From: Candidatus Zhuqueibacterota bacterium
GTDB lineage: Bacteria; Zhuqueibacterota; Zhuqueibacteria; Zhuqueibacterales; Geothermadaptataceae
DNA: 50,061 nucleotides
Assembly (NCBI GenBank): GCA_030950365.1
Contig: JAUZRQ010000092.1
Location: forward strand, 1 to 50,061
Reading direction: 5' to 3'
Shown: piece by piece, positions 7,922-17,133 of the stretch
Position numbering within the stretch: the first letter of the stretch is position 1
How the letters are laid out: each line of letters begins with the position of its first letter
The notes under the pieces: generated by a model
Databases searched by the model: none
Seen by the model: the letters and a program-made list of their open reading frames with translations, nothing else
Told to the model about the DNA's origin: nothing
Program-made: the position numbers and the translations under genes

Positions 7922-9967
7922 ATGGACTTCTTAAATCCGACATTTCTCAGTCTGACGGCGGCTGCTGCGGCCGTGCCCATTTTGATCCACCTGCTCAAAC
8001 GCAACAAGGCGGTAAAGGTGGAATTTGCGGCCATGCGGTTTTTGCTCGGCACCTCGAAGCCGATCGTACGCTGGCTCCGGCTCAAGCAGCTATTGATTCT
8101 GCTGATGCGTATCGCGGCGGTGGTTCTGCTGGGATTGGCTTTTGCACGGCCATTTTTTCCGGATAAAGCAAGCCTCGGTATCTGGAGCGACGCCCAGCGC
8201 GAGGTGGCGATTATTCTCGATGGCACCGCAAGCCTGGCTGCCGCCGACCATTTACAAAAGGCGCGCAGCCACCTGGATAATGTCATCAACCATCTCGAGC
8301 CGGGAACGCTGGTGACCGCCTACCTGATCAATGGCCAGCCGGGATTCATCACCGAGCGGGAGCCGTTTACGGCGGAACTGGGCCGACGGATCAAATCCGC
8401 ACTGCAGCCGGATTACAGCACCGGGCAGTTGCGTTCCGCTCTGCAGGCCGTAGACGATGTGCTTGCCGGTTCTCCGGTACTGAAAAAGCAAATCTACATC
8501 ATATCCGATTTTCAGACCACAGCCTGGCCGGATGAACAGACGCGACTCACCCTCAACAGCCGCGCGCAGATCGAGCTGCGGCTCACCGCCAAAGAACGCT
8601 GGAACAACCTGGCCGTGATCAGCGCCAAACTGCCCAACGGCAACGATCGCACCTGGGCCTGCAGCATTCGCAATTTTTCTGGAAAGACGCAGCGGTCCGT
8701 GCGGGTACAACTGGTGATCAACGGCCGCACGCGTGCCAGCCGAACCCTGACGCTGGGCCCAAACGATGTTGAGGTGGTGCGGTTTAAGAATGTGCCCACG
8801 CCGGCCGGCCTGGTGCAGGGCTATTTCGAGGTTCGCGGCGGCGGAGACGAGTTTGAGCCCGATAACCGGTATTATTTCATTCAGCAGCGGCGTAGTAACA
8901 TCAATGTGCTGGCCATCAACGGCGAGCCGGGCGACCGCGCCGGCGATGAGCTGTTCTTTGTGCGCCGCGCTCTGACCATCGCCGGGGCGCCGTTCAGTCT
9001 GGCAGTGCGGCGGGCCAGCCGCGTCCGCGCCAAATCCATTGCCGCGTTCGATGTGATCATTCTGGCGAATGTGCGAGGCCTGAGTCATGCCGTGCTTGGC
9101 GCGATCCGCGAGTTTGTGGAAAGCGGCGGCGGCCTGATCCTGGCGCCGGGCGACCGCGTGCAGCCGAAGATTTTTAACCGGCTTTTCGGCGGAATCAGCC
9201 TGGCGACGCTTCGCAAACCCGCCTATGCACAGGTCGATCGCGTCCGTGCCGATGGACTAATGCTGACGCAGCCGGAGCATCCGGTACTGAAGCCGTTTTT
9301 GAAGACGGGCAGCGAACCACTGAATTCGAGCTATTTTTACCAGCATTGGCTCATGCAGCCGGCGCCGGGCGCGCTGGTGCTGGCCCGTTTTAACGACAAT
9401 GCGCCGGCCATGCTGGCAGGACAGATCGGGCAGGGCAAGGTGATCATGCTGGCCTTCCCGCTGGATGCCGAGTGGTCGGATCTGCCTATCAAATCGGCGT
9501 ACCTGCCGCTGCTGTACAGCATGTGCGAGTTTGCGGCGCGGGAACAGGTGGCGGAACGGGCGTTTACCGCCGGTCAGCCGATTTATCTGGGCAACCGGTT
9601 TATCAGCGCGCGGCCGATCGAGGTGCAATTGCCAGACGGCCAAAAAAGGCAATTGCCCGCTGGTGAACCTATTTTTTCGGATACGCCAATGCCCGGAGTG
9701 TATCGATTCCAGCAGGGGGGACTGTTGCGTGCGTTTGCAGTGAACGTGGATAGCAAAGAAAGTCAGACCGAGCTGATTCCGAGGGATAAATTTCTGGCCT
9801 TGATCGATGTGGGCACTCAGGTAACCTCTATCGATTCCGGCAACCGGCTGGATGATTTCAGCGCGCGCGAGACGGAACAACAGCAAAAGCTGTGGCGACT
9901 GGCCCTGGGCGCGGCGTTTCTGCTGCTCATCGGCGAAACCTTGCTGGCCAACCGAACGCCGCGGTGA
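7922..9967 (+). CDS. BatA-like membrane protein with aerotolerance-regulator N-terminus
   Basis: This 681-residue inner-membrane protein begins with the BatA N-terminal pattern MDFLNPTFLSLTAAAAAVPI, then LKQLLILLMRIAAVVLLGL as a second helix. A degenerate von Willebrand-like region follows (VAIILDGTASLAAADH), with an ILASPV-like extracytoplasmic middle part. A glutamine-amidotransferase-like segment (FVESGGGLILAPGDRV, about residues 395-415) comes next, and the C-terminal helix is LALGAAFLLLIGETLL. GAGGTGA upstream of ATG 7922 is a strong ribosome-binding site. The metal-site Ser/Thr pattern is weak (DGTAS), so metal-dependent adhesion is doubtful. It probably forms the membrane core of the MoxR complex. 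Confidence 0.82.
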   Translation: MDFLNPTFLSLTAAAAAVPILIHLLKRNKAVKVEFAAMRFLLGTSKPIVRWLRLKQLLILLMRIAAVVLLGLAFARPFFPDKASLGIWSDAQREVAIILDGTASLAAADHLQKARSHLDNVINHLEPGTLVTAYLINGQPGFITEREPFTAELGRRIKSALQPDYSTGQLRSALQAVDDVLAGSPVLKKQIYIISDFQTTAWPDEQTRLTLNSRAQIELRLTAKERWNNLAVISAKLPNGNDRTWACSIRNFSGKTQRSVRVQLVINGRTRASRTLTLGPNDVEVVRFKNVPTPAGLVQGYFEVRGGGDEFEPDNRYYFIQQRRSNINVLAINGEPGDRAGDELFFVRRALTIAGAPFSLAVRRASRVRAKSIAAFDVIILANVRGLSHAVLGAIREFVESGGGLILAPGDRVQPKIFNRLFGGISLATLRKPAYAQVDRVRADGLMLTQPEHPVLKPFLKTGSEPLNSSYFYQHWLMQPAPGALVLARFNDNAPAMLAGQIGQGKVIMLAFPLDAEWSDLPIKSAYLPLLYSMCEFAAREQVAERAFTAGQPIYLGNRFISARPIEVQLPDGQKRQLPAGEPIFSDTPMPGVYRFQQGGLLRAFAVNVDSKESQTELIPRDKFLALIDVGTQVTSIDSGNRLDDFSARETEQQQKLWRLALGAAFLLLIGETLLANRTPR

Positions 9968-10037
9968 GCCATCAATTGAATTGCAGCCGCGGATGAAACG
10001 CCGATTGCGTCTGACCGATGTCGAGAAGATTTTTGAA

Positions 10038-10101
10038 GGTTTTCATTGAGAAAAAAGTCTCTGCGAGCTCCGCGCCTCTGCGAGAGATTTCCTTTAAATC
10101 C
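10038..10101. repeat. Degenerate copy of a GCAGAGG-type dispersed intergenic repeat
   Basis: The gap between the BatA-like and DUF4175-like genes contains CTCTGCGAGCTCCGCGCC and CTCTGCGAGAGATTTCC back to back. Read in reverse it gives the RRGAELAE-like peptide pattern that turns up in many genomes as an artefact of a widespread intergenic repeat. The unit CTCTGCGAG occurs twice about 20 bases apart. No second copy is seen elsewhere in this window. Confidence 0.5.
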
Positions 10102-10169
10102 GAAATGAATAAAATAAAAGCATTCGAAGTGAAACATTTGATCAAAAGCATAAATCGCAGGGTTTGCGC

Positions 10170-13100
10170 ATGAACCATCCGCGGCAATATTTGGAAGACC
10201 AAATCGTCAAAGCGCTGAAACGCTGGAAAACCGGCATGGTGGTCCGGGCGCTGGCGCTGATGCTGTTCATCATCGCGCTGGGGGCTGGCGCGTTGGTGGC
10301 GCTGAAGCCGATGTGGCTGACGCACCCGTGGCTGGTGCCGGCGGTGGCCGTGGCGGTGCTGGCCATCAATCTGGTGATCCTGATTCGCTACATTATCCGG
10401 CCGCTGCGCCGCAAAGTGACCCTCAGCGCCGTCGCCCGCAGCATCGAGCGCAAGCACCCGGAGTTGGAAGACCGGCTGGTCACGGCGGTGGAATTGTCCG
10501 AAAAGCAGCGGGCGGAAATGGACGCCTGGGTGGAGCGGTTGATCCGCGATGCCGTGCAGCATATCTCCGGCATGTCCCTGCCCAAACAGGTGCAGGTCCG
10601 GGGCTTTATGGCCTGGCAAACTCTGCTGTTCGCTTCCCTGATTGCACTGGTGTCCAGCGTGTTAGTGCGGAACGACTGGGCGCCCGATTTGCGCCGGCTG
10701 GCGAAACAGGGTTTTACCCCCCCCAGACCGCAGGCCGAGCTCACCGTGGAGCCGGGTAACGCGCGATTGCAGCGCGGCAAAAGTTTCGATGTAAAGGCCA
10801 TTTTAAACCATCTAGACGTGAAGCAGGTGCGCATTTTCTACACCTACGAAGATTCGAGTTGGCAAACCGAGGCCATGGAGTTGCCCGACGGCGGTACTGA
10901 TTACCGTTACACGTTTTTCGATGTGCAATCGCCGTTCCGCTATTACGTGGAGGCGGGTGAGGAAATTTCTGACATTTTCAAAGTGGATGTGTTTGATGCG
11001 CCGGACATCCGCCGCATCGATTTGACCTATTACTACCCCAAAGCCTTCGGCCTGCCGCGGCAGCACGTGCCAGACGGCGGTGATATCTGGGCTCCGGCGG
11101 GCACGCGCGTGCGCATTCGGGTGATTAGCACCTGGCCGGTGGAAAAGGCCGAGTTCCTGCTGGGCGAAAAATCCGCCGTGCCCATGCAGCTCCTCAACGA
11201 TACCACGGCGGTGTACGACATTCGTGTGCGAAGAGACAACTACTACCGCATCCGGCTGATCAGCAAAGAGGGGCTGGATAATGCGCCGCTCACCGAGTAT
11301 TACATCCAGGCGTTGCCGAACCAGAAGCCCATTTTGACCCTGCGCCGGCCCGGCCGCGACTACAAGGCCACGATGCTAGAGGAAATCCCCATCGAGGTGG
11401 ATGTCACCGACGATTTTGGCCTGCAATCGGTCACGCTGCGGTTGCGGGTCAACTCGGATGAGGAAATCAGCATGCCGCTGCGACGGCAAACGGCCGACAA
11501 AACCACGGGCGGCGATGTCTCCCTGAAAACCCTGACTTATGCCGGGCTACTGTATCTGGAAGATTTGCAGGTCAAGCCCGGGGATTTCATCACCTATTAT
11601 CTGCAGGCGCAGGATGCCGGCATGCCGCCCGTACTGTCCGATCTGTATTTCATCGAAATCCGCAATTTCGATGCGATTTTCAAGCGGGCGACCAGCCAGG
11701 GCGGCGGTGGCGGCGGCTTCAGTCCTAACCTGGCACAGATGCAAAAAGAAATCATCATCGCCACTAACAAACTCATCCGGCAGCGCTCCAGTTTTGATGA
11801 CAAGTTGTATGCCGAATACCTCGATGATTTGCACGAGTCGCAGGCCAAACTGCGCAAATCGGTGGAGCAAATCAGCCGGCAGGCGCGCATGCGCATGAAT
11901 TTTGTGCCGGACGAAGATAAAAAGGTGCTGGAATACCTGGATCGCGCCATTCTGGCCATGAAAGAGGCCGAGCCGCTGATCCGCAACGACTCGCTCAAAG
12001 CCGCTTTAACGCCGGAGCGCACGGCGTTCCACTATCTACTGAAGGCCGATGCCCTCACGCGGGAGAAGCAGATCAGCACGTCGCGCTCCTCCGGCGCCCC
12101 GGCCAATGCCGACGAATTGACGCAGTTGTTCCGGGATGAAATGGACAAGCTGAAGAGCAAATACGAAACCCTGCAGCAGGGCGACCGGCAGTCCATGCAG
12201 CAGCAGATAGACGAGGCGCTGCAAAAAATCCGCGAGCTAGCGCGGCGGCAGCAGCGGCTGAACGATCTCAACCGGCAACTGGCCAACCGCAATCTCTCGG
12301 AAGAGGAAAAGCGGCGGGAGATCAAAAGATTGCAGCGGCAGCAGGAGCAGTTGAACCGGGACATGCACCAGGCCATGCAGCAGATGTCAAACATGATGCG
12401 CAACTCCGGCATGGGGGATCCCGAAGCCCTGCGCCGCTTGCAGCAGGCCAGCAACGCCATGAACCGCGCCATGAACCGACTGCGCCGACAGGACCTGCAG
12501 AGTGCGGCCTCCAGCGGGCAGCAGGCACTGAACCAGTTGCGCAATTTAGAAGACCGGCTGAAGAAAACGCAGCAGAATGCATTGCGCAACGAGCTGCAGC
12601 AATTGCGCAATGAAATGCAACAACTGGCGCAGCAGCAGAGCGCCTTGCGCGAGAAAAGCCAACAAATGCAGCAACCGGGCAAATTGAGCCGGGAAGAGCT
12701 GGCAAAACAGGTTCGCGAGCAGGAAGCGCTGCGGCAGCGCACCGAGGAAACCCTGCAGAAACTACAGGAATTGGCGCAGGGCACGCGCAATCATCCGAAA
12801 TTGCAGCGGGAACTGCAGTCGGCGGTGCGGGAGATGCAGCGCAAGAAACCGATCGAAGGGATGCGGCAAAGCGAGCTGGCGTTGCGCGCCGGTCGGTTGC
12901 GCATTGCCGAGCATCTGCAACAGAAGGCCGAAGAGGCGCTGAAATCCGGAAGCCAAAAAATCACCGAAAGCCTCGCCAATCTGGGCAATTCGCCCGAAGA
13001 AAAGCTGGAAATGGCGCTGGAAAAAACCCAGACCATGCGCCGTCAGCTCGAACAGCAATTGCAGACGCAGAGTGGTCAGGGTCAGAAACCGCAGCAGCGC

Positions 13101-13544
13101 GAAGGCCAGCCGCACCAGGGGCAGCCAGGACAGCAGCAGGGCGGCGCGCGTCCGGGGAATCCGCCCACCGGCACCGAGCGGCTGACCGATCAGCAACTGA
13201 AAAAGTGGCGCGATTTGCTCTGGCAGGCGCAAAAGCAGTTGCAGGATGTGCAGCAGCAGATCAGCGGCGTGGATACCAGCCTGAGCCGCAGCGCACAGCA
13301 ACTGGCCAATCAGATCCGCGGCATCGTGCGCACCTTCCGCGGCGGTGATCCGAGTCGCATGCAGTCGATTCAGAATAAAATCGTCGATCCGCTGCGGCGC
13401 CTGGAAGCGGAGCTGGCCATGCAGTTGCAACTGGTGAAAAACAAAGAAACGTTTCGCACGGTTCTCGACGAAGACCTGCCGCCGAAATATCGCGAATATA
13501 TCGAGGCTTACTACCGGTCTTTGTCGCAAGGACGGGAAAACTAA
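10170..13544 (+). CDS. DUF4175-like membrane protein with very long Gln-rich coiled coil
   Basis: At about 1124 residues this is the largest gene in the window. The N-terminus has hydrophobic helices (MVVRALALMLFIIALGAGAL, a second near residues 55-72, a third near 150-165). A large extracytoplasmic part with beta-rich repeats follows to about residue 500. The C-terminal half is an almost continuous Gln/Arg/Leu coiled coil (QQLRNEMQQLAQQQSALREK) with a Gln/Gly/Pro-rich break near residues 965-1005 (QTQSGQGQKPQQREGQP). The architecture is that of DUF4175-type proteins found next to MoxR/DUF58/BatA genes. It may act as a long periplasmic scaffold. ATG 10170 is preferred over the in-frame TTG two codons earlier. 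Function is unknown. Confidence 0.78.
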   Translation: MNHPRQYLEDQIVKALKRWKTGMVVRALALMLFIIALGAGALVALKPMWLTHPWLVPAVAVAVLAINLVILIRYIIRPLRRKVTLSAVARSIERKHPELEDRLVTAVELSEKQRAEMDAWVERLIRDAVQHISGMSLPKQVQVRGFMAWQTLLFASLIALVSSVLVRNDWAPDLRRLAKQGFTPPRPQAELTVEPGNARLQRGKSFDVKAILNHLDVKQVRIFYTYEDSSWQTEAMELPDGGTDYRYTFFDVQSPFRYYVEAGEEISDIFKVDVFDAPDIRRIDLTYYYPKAFGLPRQHVPDGGDIWAPAGTRVRIRVISTWPVEKAEFLLGEKSAVPMQLLNDTTAVYDIRVRRDNYYRIRLISKEGLDNAPLTEYYIQALPNQKPILTLRRPGRDYKATMLEEIPIEVDVTDDFGLQSVTLRLRVNSDEEISMPLRRQTADKTTGGDVSLKTLTYAGLLYLEDLQVKPGDFITYYLQAQDAGMPPVLSDLYFIEIRNFDAIFKRATSQGGGGGGFSPNLAQMQKEIIIATNKLIRQRSSFDDKLYAEYLDDLHESQAKLRKSVEQISRQARMRMNFVPDEDKKVLEYLDRAILAMKEAEPLIRNDSLKAALTPERTAFHYLLKADALTREKQISTSRSSGAPANADELTQLFRDEMDKLKSKYETLQQGDRQSMQQQIDEALQKIRELARRQQRLNDLNRQLANRNLSEEEKRREIKRLQRQQEQLNRDMHQAMQQMSNMMRNSGMGDPEALRRLQQASNAMNRAMNRLRRQDLQSAASSGQQALNQLRNLEDRLKKTQQNALRNELQQLRNEMQQLAQQQSALREKSQQMQQPGKLSREELAKQVREQEALRQRTEETLQKLQELAQGTRNHPKLQRELQSAVREMQRKKPIEGMRQSELALRAGRLRIAEHLQQKAEEALKSGSQKITESLANLGNSPEEKLEMALEKTQTMRRQLEQQLQTQSGQGQKPQQREGQPHQGQPGQQQGGARPGNPPTGTERLTDQQLKKWRDLLWQAQKQLQDVQQQISGVDTSLSRSAQQLANQIRGIVRTFRGGDPSRMQSIQNKIVDPLRRLEAELAMQLQLVKNKETFRTVLDEDLPPKYREYIEAYYRSLSQGREN

Positions 13545-13550
13545 ACCAGG

Positions 13551-15929
13551 ATGAATCGACCGACCGACATGTTCGAGTTTTTGTTTAAATTCAGTCCGGT
13601 GGTGTACCGGCAGGGCGAGTGGGCGTTCCGGCAGGAGGTAGCCCTCGGCTGGGTGTTGGCCATCGCGGCCGGACTGTTCTTGCTGACCCTGTGGCTGTAC
13701 CGGCGGTCGGCGGCGCCGGTGTCGCCCGCGCTCAAACGCACGCTTGTGGGCCTGAAATTTGTGGCGCTTCTGCTCCTGCTGGGGGTGTTGCTCGAGCCGT
13801 ACGTGAGCGTCACCACCGTGGTGCCGAAAAAGAGCGCAGTGCTGCTGCTGGTGGATGATTCCCGCAGCATGAGCATCCGGGATGAGTTCAACGACGAACC
13901 GCGAGTGGAAAAGGTGCGGCAATGGCTAGGTAGCCGCGAGCAGACCGGAATTTTGTATGAGCTGCAAAAGAATTTCAATTTGCTCACCTACCGCTTCAGT
14001 GACGAGGTGCGGGCGCTGAACCACGGCGCTGAATTGCAATCGCAGGGTGAGGTCACCGACCTGGCCAGGGCGCTGGAGTTCGCGCGGCAGCAGGCGCAGG
14101 TGCATCCGATTTCCGCGGTGATTCTGGTTACCGACGGCGCCCATGCCCCAGGCTCGGACCGCCAGCCTGAAAACGGCGCGGTTTCCGATCCGCTGCAAGC
14201 CAGCGTACTGCTGCAAAACGCCGGCATTCCGGTGTACACCGTCGGCGTCGGCTCCGAAATCAAGCAGGATGTGCAACTCACCAAAGTCTCGGTGAAAAAG
14301 TCGGTGGTCGAAGACGATTTTGTGGAAATGACCGCACTGATCATGACCAAGCAACCCGGCGACCGCCGTGTGACCCTGCAATTGATGGAAGACGACCGGG
14401 TGGTCAAAACCCGGGAAGTGGCGCTGAACAAGAAATACACCAAGGTTCATTTCAGTTTCAAACCGACGCGAAAGGGCTTTTTGAAGTACTCGGCCTCGAT
14501 CACGCCATTGCCCGATGAGCTGATTACCACCAACAATTCGCGTTCGTTTCTGGTGAAAAACGAAGAGCGTGTGGCGAAAATTCTGTACATCGAAGATTTG
14601 CATCCCTCGGAATTCAAATTCATCAAGCGCGCGCTCGATCTGGACAAGACCGTACAGCTCGTTTCCATGGTGCGCACCGGGCCGGAAAAGTTTTACCGCC
14701 AGGGCATCAGCCATCCGAAGGAGCTGGCCGATGGCTTTCCCACCACGGCCCGCGATCTGTTCGAATACAAAGCGCTGATCATCGGCAGCATCGACGCTTC
14801 GTTTTTCAGCCATCGGCAAATCCGGCTGATCCGCGAGTTTGTGTCCAAACGGGGCGGTGGCCTGCTGATGCTGGGTGGCCCCAAGGCGTTCACCAACGGT
14901 GGCTGGGATAAAACCGGCATAGTGGAATTGCTACCGGTGGAACTCATTTCCAGCAAGGAACTGGACGCCACCGATTCGCATCTGCGCTATTCGCCGTTCA
15001 AGCTCAAACTCACGCCCGAGGGCCTGCGTTCGCCCATGCTGCAACTGGCGCTCGATCCGGAAGAAAATCGTCTGCTGTGGGAAAGCATGCCGGATTTGCG
15101 CAGCTACAACGCGCTGGGGCGGCCTAAGCCCGGTGCCACCGTGCTGGCGGTGCATCCGCTCAACCAGCCCGATCGCCCCAAGGTGATCATGGCGCAACAA
15201 CGCTACGGCCGCGGCCGGACGATGGTGCTGGCGACCTCCACCACCTGGCGCTGGCAGATGCGGCTACCGTCCGATGACATGCGGCATGAAAAATTCTGGC
15301 GGCAGATCGCCCGCTGGCTGGCGCTCAGCGCGCCGTCGCCGGTGGAGGTGACTCTCGACAAAGACACCTTTCGGCCCGGCGAGCCGGTGGCCTTTCATAT
15401 TTCTGTGTTGGATAGCAGTTTCGAACCGGTGAAAAAAGCGCAGGTTTCGGTAGAATTTACCCTGCCGCCGGGCGTGGAACCTGCGAAAACGCCAGCACGG
15501 GATGCCGATCCGCCCACCGGGCGCGTGCGCAGCCTGGACGTGCTGCCGGATGTCAGTAAGCCCGGACTGTATCGCGCGCAATTCCGTCCGGAGGATGAAG
15601 GCCTTTACGAAGTGGAGGTATTGGTGCACGATGAGCGCGGCAAATATCTGGGCAGCGCCAGCACGGCGTTTTTGGTGGAAAGCGAAGATCGGGAGTTCAC
15701 GCGCCCGGACCTGCACGATGCGCTGCTGCGCCGCATGGCCGAGATGACCGGCGGCCAGTATGTGCACATCGATGGGGCGGGCGATCTGGCCGATCAACTG
15801 ACCGTAAGCCCGTCGTCCTATTCGAAGGTGGTCGAGCGCGATATCTGGGACGCGCCGGCGGTGTATTTGCTGATCCTCCTGCTGCTGGCCACGGAATGGT
15901 ACGTACGACGTTCAAAAGGATTGTCATGA
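13551..15929 (+). CDS. Membrane protein with von Willebrand A and glutamine-amidotransferase-like domains
   Basis: The product has 792 residues. N-terminal helices (LGWVLAIAAGLFLLTLWLY; LVGLKFVALLLLLGVLL) precede a von Willebrand A domain. Its metal site is intact: VDDSRSMSI gives the D-x-S-x-S pattern and VILVTDGAH the later Asp. An Ig-like stretch follows. A glutamine-amidotransferase-like domain comes next (FVSKRGGGLLMLGGPKAFTN, about residues 425-444), then another beta domain with RPGEPVAFHISVLD, and a C-terminal helix VYLLILLLLATEWYV. This is the typical large partner at the end of Bat-like operons. The stop of the previous gene lies six bases upstream, and the 3' end overlaps the possible upstream start of the next gene. 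Probable role: metal-dependent protein binding in the envelope complex. Confidence 0.85.
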   Translation: MNRPTDMFEFLFKFSPVVYRQGEWAFRQEVALGWVLAIAAGLFLLTLWLYRRSAAPVSPALKRTLVGLKFVALLLLLGVLLEPYVSVTTVVPKKSAVLLLVDDSRSMSIRDEFNDEPRVEKVRQWLGSREQTGILYELQKNFNLLTYRFSDEVRALNHGAELQSQGEVTDLARALEFARQQAQVHPISAVILVTDGAHAPGSDRQPENGAVSDPLQASVLLQNAGIPVYTVGVGSEIKQDVQLTKVSVKKSVVEDDFVEMTALIMTKQPGDRRVTLQLMEDDRVVKTREVALNKKYTKVHFSFKPTRKGFLKYSASITPLPDELITTNNSRSFLVKNEERVAKILYIEDLHPSEFKFIKRALDLDKTVQLVSMVRTGPEKFYRQGISHPKELADGFPTTARDLFEYKALIIGSIDASFFSHRQIRLIREFVSKRGGGLLMLGGPKAFTNGGWDKTGIVELLPVELISSKELDATDSHLRYSPFKLKLTPEGLRSPMLQLALDPEENRLLWESMPDLRSYNALGRPKPGATVLAVHPLNQPDRPKVIMAQQRYGRGRTMVLATSTTWRWQMRLPSDDMRHEKFWRQIARWLALSAPSPVEVTLDKDTFRPGEPVAFHISVLDSSFEPVKKAQVSVEFTLPPGVEPAKTPARDADPPTGRVRSLDVLPDVSKPGLYRAQFRPEDEGLYEVEVLVHDERGKYLGSASTAFLVESEDREFTRPDLHDALLRRMAEMTGGQYVHIDGAGDLADQLTVSPSSYSKVVERDIWDAPAVYLLILLLLATEWYVRRSKGLS

Positions 15930-16936
15930 AACGAGCAAAATGGCTATGGCTGTTTTTTGCGGCAACCGTGTTGCTGTGGAATGGCACGGCCGGCGCTAAA
16001 AATGTGGTGGTGATTATCGCCGGCAAAGGCGGCCTGGATGAGTATCGCGAACAATTTCTGGAACAGGCCACTACCCTGCAGCAGATGCTGGTGAGCGAAT
16101 ACGACTATTCGGAAAAAGACGTGTTTTTGCTGCACGAGGGGGGCGAAGGCGACCAACTCAGTAGCGCGAACAACATTCGTGCCTTGTTTAGGCAACTGCG
16201 TTCGCAACTGCGGCCCACCGACCGGCTGATTCTGGTGCTGATCGGCCACGGTAGCTACGACGGCGTGTTCGGCAAATTCAACCTGCCCGGCCCGGATTTG
16301 AGCGACGCCGATTTTGCCGAGCTCATTGAAGCGTTGCCATGCCGGAACGTGCTGGTGGTCAACACCAGTAGCGCCAGCGGCAGTTTCCTGGAAAAGCTGG
16401 CCGGAAAGGGGCGAGTGGTGATCACGGCCACGCGCAGCGGGCTGGAACGCAATGCCACGCATTTTGCCGAGTTCTGGCTACAGGCGCTGTCGCAAAAAGA
16501 AAACGCCGATTTGAACAAAGACGGGCAGATTTCGGCGCTGGAATCGTTCGTGTTTGCCCGCGATCAACTGGTGCGCTGGTATGAGGAACAGCGCCGGCTG
16601 CGCGGCGAGCATCCGCTTCTGGATGACAATGGTGACGGCAAAGGTACGGAAACGCCGGACCTGTTCACCGAGGATGGCCGTCTGGCCGGACAGTTTTTCT
16701 TCGCGCAGACAGCAAAACCCGTGGTGACCGATGCCGCCGGAGCCACAGCCCACCTGGACCGCCGGCAAAAAGCGATCCTCGAAAAAGTGCGCAAGCTACA
16801 GGCACGCAAAGCCAGCATGCCGGAAGAGCAGTACTACCGCGAATTTGAAAAGCTGATGCTGGAGCTGGCCAGATTGAATCAGCAAAAAGTGGGGCAGGGA
16901 ACGCTGAAGAAACAGCAAATGCGACGAGAAAAATAA
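15926..16936 (+). CDS. C13/caspase-fold exported protein with Ser at the Cys position
   Basis: The 336-residue product has a signal peptide (WLWLFFAATVLLWNGTAGA) and a peptidase C13/caspase-like fold. VVVIIAGKGG opens the sheet, LVLIGHGSYDG supplies the His (about H108), and VLVVNTSSASGS stands where the family has an A-C-E-S-G-S type nucleophile motif, so Ser149 replaces the catalytic Cys. Two Asp-rich loops (DLNKDGQISALE, DDNGDGKGTETPD) resemble EF-hand calcium sites. The C-terminus is a charged coiled coil. It may be a pseudoprotease or a serine version. ATG 15926 overlaps the preceding stop (ATGA) and is followed by a signal-peptide-like segment, so it is preferred over an upstream GTG. 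It is the last gene of the operon, before a terminator. Confidence 0.72.
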   Translation: MKRAKWLWLFFAATVLLWNGTAGAKNVVVIIAGKGGLDEYREQFLEQATTLQQMLVSEYDYSEKDVFLLHEGGEGDQLSSANNIRALFRQLRSQLRPTDRLILVLIGHGSYDGVFGKFNLPGPDLSDADFAELIEALPCRNVLVVNTSSASGSFLEKLAGKGRVVITATRSGLERNATHFAEFWLQALSQKENADLNKDGQISALESFVFARDQLVRWYEEQRRLRGEHPLLDDNGDGKGTETPDLFTEDGRLAGQFFFAQTAKPVVTDAAGATAHLDRRQKAILEKVRKLQARKASMPEEQYYREFEKLMLELARLNQQKVGQGTLKKQQMRREK

Positions 16937-16969
16937 GCACAGCGGCAGGTTTTCAAAACGGATGGCAAT

Positions 16970-17003
16970 AAAAAAAGCAGGTCAAATTGGCCTGCTTTTT
17001 TTT
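16970..17003. terminator. Bidirectional rho-independent terminator
   Basis: A-tract, then GCAGG-T-CAA-A-TTG-G-CCTGC, then eight T residues. The stem is symmetric and has A and T runs on its two sides, so it can end the + strand envelope operon and the convergent tRNA-Leu transcript. Confidence 0.9.
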
Positions 17004-17004
17004 G

Positions 17005-17089
17005 TGCCGGGGGCGGGACTCGAACCCGCACGGGATAAACTCCCACTGGATTTTGAGTCCAGCGCGTCTGCCAATTTCACCACCCCGGC
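17005..17089 (-). tRNA. tRNA-Leu (CAA)
   Basis: The 85-base cloverleaf reads on the - strand. The acceptor stem GCCGGGG pairs with CCCCGGC with discriminator A. The anticodon stem-loop CTGGA-CTCAAAA-TCCAG gives anticodon CAA. A long variable arm (GGGA/TCCC) identifies a class II tRNA, and the T arm is GCGGGTTCGAGTCCCGC. No CCA is encoded. Confidence 0.96.
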
Positions 17090-17104
17090 ATTTTCACGGC
17101 AGCT

Positions 17105-17133
17105 AATATAACGCAAATAGGGTTGAAAGTCAA
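17105..17133 (-). promoter_or_regulatory. Sigma-70 promoter of tRNA-Leu
   Basis: On the - strand TTGACT (17133-17128) is followed after exactly 17 bases by TATATT (17110-17105), ending about 15 bases before the tRNA 5' end. Both hexamers and the spacing are near consensus. Confidence 0.8.

Noticed and set aside
12762-13922. Long open frames antisense to the DUF4175-like gene
   Set aside because: They are shadows of a GC-rich, Gln-rich coding strand: His/Leu-rich translations without start sites or family motifs.
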